From: Triticum aestivum
Lineage: Eukaryota; Streptophyta; Magnoliopsida; Poales; Poaceae
Length of the DNA stretch: 64,000 nt
Direction: 5' to 3'
Assembly (NCBI RefSeq): GCF_018294505.1
Contig: NC_057801.1
Coordinates: 844,497,465-844,561,464 of the forward strand
Positions 58,872-64,000 of the stretch are shown piece after piece; the first letter of the stretch is position 1, and every line of letters begins with the position of its first letter. The position numbers were made by a program, and so were the translations under genes. The notes under the pieces were generated by a model that did no database searches, was not told where the DNA came from, and saw nothing but the letters and a program-made list of their open reading frames with translations.

Positions 58872-61684
58872 CACCGACGACCACAATGGGATGGATCAAG
58901 CAGCCAAGACTCAGAGTGTGGTCGGGCAGCGCCATGAGGCAGATCTGTGCGGCGCAAGGGGCGGCAGATGCGAAACTGAAGCTTCCCCGCTAACTTCGGA
59001 GCAGTCCACTACTAGGAAAAGGCATGCTAGTGGCGCACCAGTTTTGCCTTCTAATGGCGCACTACTGGTGCGCCACTAGCATCACGCCATTAGAATTAAA
59101 TTCTAATGGTGCACCACTGGTGCGCCATTAGTATCTGGTGTTCTAATGGTGCACCACGTAGTGCGCCGTTAGAATTGCCCACAGTGCGCCGTTAGAATTC
59201 CTCCCAGGATAATGGCGCACCACATAGAAGTGCGCCATTAGTAACAATTTTTTTTTCAAATTTCACGCACGCTTAACTTCAGAGTTCTATTCAACCCCAG
59301 CAACAACTCACTTCACAGGCACTTGTTGATATATCTAGCATATCAATCCTATTATACCTTGTTGTTGTCTAGGACTTTGTTCATGTTCATGACTAATGAA
59401 ATTTTGAAAAATATTTCAAACTTCCCGGTCATATTACGTATCATTTTTTGAAAAAAAAATCAAAAATAATATATTCAAAACCAAAAAAAATTCCTGTTAC
59501 TAGTGGCGCACCACATCCACGGTGCGCCACTAGTAAGTTTGAATTTTTTTGAATTTTTTTGCCTCTAGATCTCGAAAGCCCCGGATGTAACTTTTCGAGT
59601 AGATGATTTTTCATATAAAAAACTTTTTAATCCGAGTTCGTATGCAAAAGTTATGCCCATTTTACAAATTTCCAGAGAGATTTTGCAAATAAAGTCGAAA
59701 TTCATATTTGTAAATTTTCCCAACAACTAGACCACATATCACATGGGAAACTTATTTTCTTTTATTTTTTTTACATTTCCATCATTTTCTTTTATTTTTT
59801 TTAAAACTGAAAAGGCGGTCCAGGGGGTGCATTCGGTGTTGGGCCAAGTTAGTAATGGCGCACCGTGGGGTGGTGTGCCATTACTAGTTACCCACGGTGC
59901 ACCATTACTAGTTTTGAAAAAAAATAAAAAAATGATTTTTTTTGAATTTTTTTTGAAAAAAACTTAGTAATGGCGCACCAGTGGACAGTGCGCCATTACT
60001 AGTCCATTACTAACAAATATTTTTTAAAATTTTTTACTTTTTTTTCAAAACTACTAATGACGCACGGCGGATGTGGTGCGCCATTACTATGTCAACTAGT
60101 AATGGTGCACTATACAACGGTGCGCCATTAGTAACAATTTTTTTTATGTTTTTTTTAAACTACTAATATCGCACCACACACCAGGTGCGCCATTAGTAAT
60201 ATATTACTAATGGCGCACCAAGACATGGTGCGCCATTAGAATATAATAATGGCGCACCACATGACAGGTGCGTCATTAGTGGCCATTCCATCTATAGCCT
60301 TTTTTGTAGTAGTGGTCAATTGAGCAGATGGACACAACGGTACGTAATTCGTCATATTTAGAATAGCTAGGAAAAGTGAAATGTGGTTTTTTTTTAACCT
60401 AAGTGAAAAGTGGTTGGTTACTTCTGAAATGGAAATTAGTAAAATCATCAGAAAAAAGTAGTAACTCTTCAGCTTAAAAATTGTAGCAATATTAGTGTTG
60501 GTCGGTTGAAGATTGTGAAGTTCAGTCCCCAAGCTCTGAATCATAATCCTGATTAGAGTTCTTGTCATATTTAGAATAGCTTGGAAGCTTATGGATTCGT
60601 CGTGCTATTTCTGAATTTTTTTGATTTCGTTCAACAGCGAACCCAGAAGGGGGAGGCTCCTGAATAATTCATAGGACAGCAGCTGAATAATTGGAAGACT
60701 CATTTTGTACACACAGGATAGTACAAACAACATAATGCTCAGTCATTTTTGAATTAGGTTCAGATAGGTATGGCTTATGGGTCTTGTACTGATAGTACTA
60801 ACAATGTTGATTAATCCTTTGATGGAACTTGTTAGCAGCTTTGGCCATATGGTTTGATGTGCTTAAATAATCAATATATGATAGTACTGTGTATAGTATC
60901 AGCTGCACTGAAGATATAAATTCTGTTTTGTGCAAGCAGAGTGAGGATTGGTGCTGCCTCCCCTGGTAGGAGCCAAATGTCCTAATCGAACTACTGTCAT
61001 GGAGAGGGCAATACGTGGATTTGCTTCAGATATTGGAGACAACGCCATTGTGCCGAAGCTTTGAAGCATACGATTTTTACAATCTGTATTTATGGGAGAA
61101 AGGATTTGGCATTCGATATGCTAAAAGCTGTCTGAATGTCGAGAGGACGGTATGTGAATCTGGTTTCAATTCTTTCTTTATGAGCTGGTTGTTTCACTAA
61201 CATGTTCATCGTCTCATTTGTCGTTAAATTGTGGTTGCAGTGGAAATCTATTGTGGATAATACTGGTCTTGCCAGCATTAGTGCCCTACTCTGATAAGGC
61301 TGCTGCAGTCTGAACCATTCATTGCCTGGCACGTATGCGCAGACGATACACTGACGATCGCACAAGCACATCAACGTGTACAACAGGTATTTGATGAAGA
61401 ATTTGAGGCAGGACAATTTGAACCTTGCTAAAGTGCACAACATTAGGCAGTTTCTTTGGGTCGACGGAGAATGTGCCTTTCACAAAAAGAGCTTCAAGGA
61501 GCTTGTGTGGCAAAATAATCCGCGAGCAAGCGGCTGATGATGTTAGTTAAACGATGGAGGTGTTTGCGGAGCTTGGTTCAAAGGATCCTCACTTCACATA
61601 TCATGTGCAGGCCGATAAGGAGGGGAGGATAAACGCACTCATGTGGGCAAATGGGGACAGTAGGCTGGTGCAAAAAAGACTGTA
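58872..61684 (+). pseudogene. FAR1-related (FRS) gene remnant, split by CACTA
   Basis: Three exon-like pieces: 58872-59006 continuing at 60318-60339, about 60940-61149, and 61241 to about 61684. The middle exon encodes the hallmark of the FAR1 DNA-binding domain (EAYDFYNLYLWEKGFGIRY), but its N-terminal part (GFASDIGDNAIVPKL) is in another frame, with a TGA at 61062-61064 between them. The third piece contains, in shifting frames, the linker region between the FAR1 and MULE-type transposase domains (NLAKVHN, then EVFAELGSKDPHFTYHVQAD), and ends in stops at about 61680. The transposase-derived and SWIM domains are missing. FAR1/FHY3-family proteins are transcription factors derived from Mutator transposases. 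This copy is truncated, frameshifted and interrupted, so almost certainly non-functional. Confidence 0.8.
59007..60314. mobile_element. Non-autonomous CACTA transposon, 1308 bp
   Basis: Ends CACTACTAGGAAAAGGC at the left and gccttttttgtagtagtg at the right (CACTACTAC when inverted). Perfect 3-bp target duplication GTC (59004-59006, 60315-60317). Many direct and inverted copies of 'tggtgcgccattag' form subterminal repeats on both sides. No transposase ORF. Sits inside a coding exon of the FAR1-related remnant. Confidence 0.93.
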
Positions 61685-64000
61685 GCTTATTCTTAAATTT
61701 TTTGTCTCTATACTGAATTTGATGTGTACCGATAAATCATGTGGCGTGTGAGATCCATCATGCAGTTTAACTGCTAATCCCAATTATGTTATGCATATGC
61801 CCTGAAGCTGATATTTTGTGTTCTCCTATACTGAAATGTCAAATTGATTGTGTGTATGATTGGATACTTCTGCAGAAAGTACATTGAACGTGTGAGCATT
61901 ATGCAGATGGAATTGTACTGAATCAAGTAGCACTGTTTTGAGCTGTAGTTTGGACCTGAACTCCGTTGCATCCAGGATGCATATTAGTCAGAATACGCCC
62001 AAGTACAGAATCTCATAGGTGATGGAGCTGTAGTTTTGAGGTGTAGTCAGATTCTTCTGTACTAAAGTATAGATAAGCTGCATCAAGTCGGGCCTGAAGC
62101 AGTTATCCCCTGCCTGATCACACTATTCAACATCCATCCATCTTGCTATCTTGGTGCAAAGCAGGACTAAAATGGCTCCGTCCGTCTTCTCCGAGACTGA
62201 ATCGGCGATTACACAATCGCATGCACTGTTACACACTGTTTTGAAAGTTGCCTGTATTGGGGGCCGGTGATGATCTCGGTGGCCTGAGATTTAGGCAATA
62301 TAGAGGAAGGGGGAAGGTGTCGAGGTGTACCAGAGAAGATTGGTAGCTGCAACGGTGCGCGCGGAATAAATGATCTGACAAGATGCCGTCAGTACAGAAT
62401 CTTGAAGATGATGGATCGTATTGTTTCCTTCCTCCCGAGCCGCATGCGACCTGACTGACGCCGTAACTTTTGGTTGTTGTCAGATGTGGGGCATCGCTAC
62501 TGGATAAAATATCAATACAATAACTATACATGACAAAATACGTGTTAGGTTGGCCATCTCGGGGCGTTGGTACGGCAAGGATAACGAGACCACAGGCGCT
62601 CGCACTCACAACAACACTTCCATGTTATATTCTGCCTTTGTCAGTTTGCTCGAGCTTATTTTCACATCTCATCATATTTACACCTCTCCGTCGACTGCCA
62701 CCTATCATGGAGGGAGATGGCTTGGCCAGGCCGTCAACACCCGTCGGCAACTTCCGGCAGGCGTCGTCCCGTTCTTCCGTCCCTTACTTTGATGCCTTCA
62801 TGGCAAAAATCATTAGCAGGAGCAAGAAGGTTAAGCACCAATTATGATTAAAGTTTTGTCTCTTTTGTGTACTATGCATGATTGATCTGATTTTGCGGGT
62901 CAGCTTACAAATTCAAGTAATACGACTATTGCAATGCATCTTACTACATGTGTATTTATTTGCATTGATATTTTCTCCTCCTTAGGCTCCAAATCGTTTG
63001 TGGGTCATAAATTATTGTGCATTATTGATGATTAATTTGCAATTTAAATGACAACAGGGTTATAGTGCAATGGCTTGAAATGTGACCTTCCAGTCAAGAA
63101 ATTTCCTCTGTGAGAAACTTATGTGAAGAATGATGTAATTAAGTTAGCAATTTACAGTTTTGTTTGATAATTGTAACTGAATTGTCAATGGCCAGTTCTC
63201 TCGAATAATGAGTTACTCCCTCAATTTTACAATAGAGATAATTTGTCAAAATTGCGTTTTTGTAATGTTTGTGGTCTTCTCTTTTCTTTTTCTTGATTTG
63301 TATTGTATATGCTACTCGCATATTTGAACATGCATAGGGCCTCTTAGTGTTTAACCCTGACTATAAAAATCCATTGATAGAAGCTGGGGAGGGCCGAGAT
63401 GAACATCCGGCTCCCTGGGTCTAAGCCATCGAGATGGTAGAGACGACGTTTCCATATCATCTACTCCAGCAGCCGGACAAGGCATATAAAAATCATGGAT
63501 CCTTGCTCCCCAGGCCGCAAAATGATCATAGTGATGTCTACGACCTCCTCCTAGATGTATTAATCTCAATCTCATGTTTGGTTTTCTTCCCTTTTCTCTT
63601 CTAATGATGTAATTTCTTTTACTAAGATAACATCATGTTTGTTGTAATGCCTTATTTGATGTAAGATCCCTTTTTTACTTTGAATGAATTTACTGCATAT
63701 ATTTCTTATTTAGTTCAGTTCATCATTCAGAGACGGTGGAATATTTTTGTCCTTCACAGGTTAAATGAGCATTGCGTAGTCCTTCACGGGTTAAATGAGC
63801 ATTGCGTAAAAGTATGTCTAAGTTCTCTTTCTTCAAGTGCTTCAAGTAAATCAAATTGTTTATTCTGAATTTAATACCTTTTAATAATAATCATAATGAG
63901 AGAGGGGTATGCTTCTCTCTCTCTGGGCAAATGTTACTTTAGACAACATGTACTAAGAAATAAAAACTCTGGAAATGTGTTTGAATCGCACAAAAAGAGT
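61685..64000. other. Right-end sequence, no gene firmly recognised
   Basis: Two small open frames are unassigned: 62707-62847 (46 codons plus stop, starting MEGDGLARPSTPV, basic C-terminus) and 63434-63604 (56 codons, starting MVETTFPYHLLQQ). Either could be an exon of a gene extending out of the window. A 29-bp tandem duplication (ccttcacgggttaaatgagc...) lies at about 63751-63808. The rest is AT-rich. Confidence 0.35.

Noticed and set aside
61090..61443. 117-codon minus-strand ORF
   Set aside because: Shadow of the FAR1-related exons on the opposite strand.

Overview
The window looks like nuclear DNA of a Triticeae grass (wheat, Aegilops or barley group). It carries spliced plant genes with GT-AG introns, set among transposable elements of types abundant in that group: Angela/BARE-like Copia LTR fragments, an LTR element with 377-bp LTRs the size I remember for Veju, Stowaway and Tourist MITEs, CACTA elements, and GC-rich 1.3-kb retroposons with LINE-type 3' ends. 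No prokaryotic or viral gene cluster and no CRISPR array is present. Family names for repeats are from memory; coordinates, termini and target-site duplications (TSDs) are read from the sequence.

The main biological theme is a cluster of four pectin acetylesterase (carbohydrate esterase family 13) paralogues. Copies A (3941-11570), B (18848-21703) and C (25221-27805) are on the minus strand and copy D (48905-51611) on the plus strand. A, B and D splice into complete reading frames of 428, 428 and 425 residues, with an N-terminal hydrophobic anchor and the Ser-Asp-His triad. C is a decayed copy. D lacks intron 1. A has a 4.3-kb chromovirus remnant inside intron 2, flanked by a 430-442 bp duplication of its own intron/exon 2. 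Two relics of a copy's start region lie at about 24108-24430. Between C and D is an unrelated plant-specific, Lys/Gln-rich protein gene (28245-30950, minus). At the right end (58872-61684, plus) is a broken FAR1-related gene, split by a CACTA element.

Layout: 1-390 Copia LTR piece; 391-3320 repeat-rich DNA; 3941-11570 gene A; 11906-13268 retroposon in A's upstream region; 14641-18290 a GTGTGGGC/catggcaac-repeat element containing a complete TRIM-like retrotransposon (14896-17318); 18848-21703 gene B; 21990-24560 retroposon, CACTA-like remnant, PAE relics and a Stowaway MITE; 25221-27805 pseudogene C; 28245-30950 Lys-rich protein gene; 31370-35796 AT-rich repeats and MITEs; 35797-46660 a decayed Copia element with a 1.3-kb retroposon nested in its 3' LTR; 46666-48240 further retroposon-like sequence; 48905-51611 gene D; 51878-54900 solo LTRs, a retroposon fragment and a 136-bp plastid 16S rRNA insertion; 55240-61684 FAR1-related pseudogene region with Tourist, hAT and CACTA insertions; 61690-64000 nothing firmly recognisable.

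The intact PAE copies should act in the secretory pathway/cell wall, removing acetyl groups from pectin. Expression and substrate preference cannot be judged from sequence alone.
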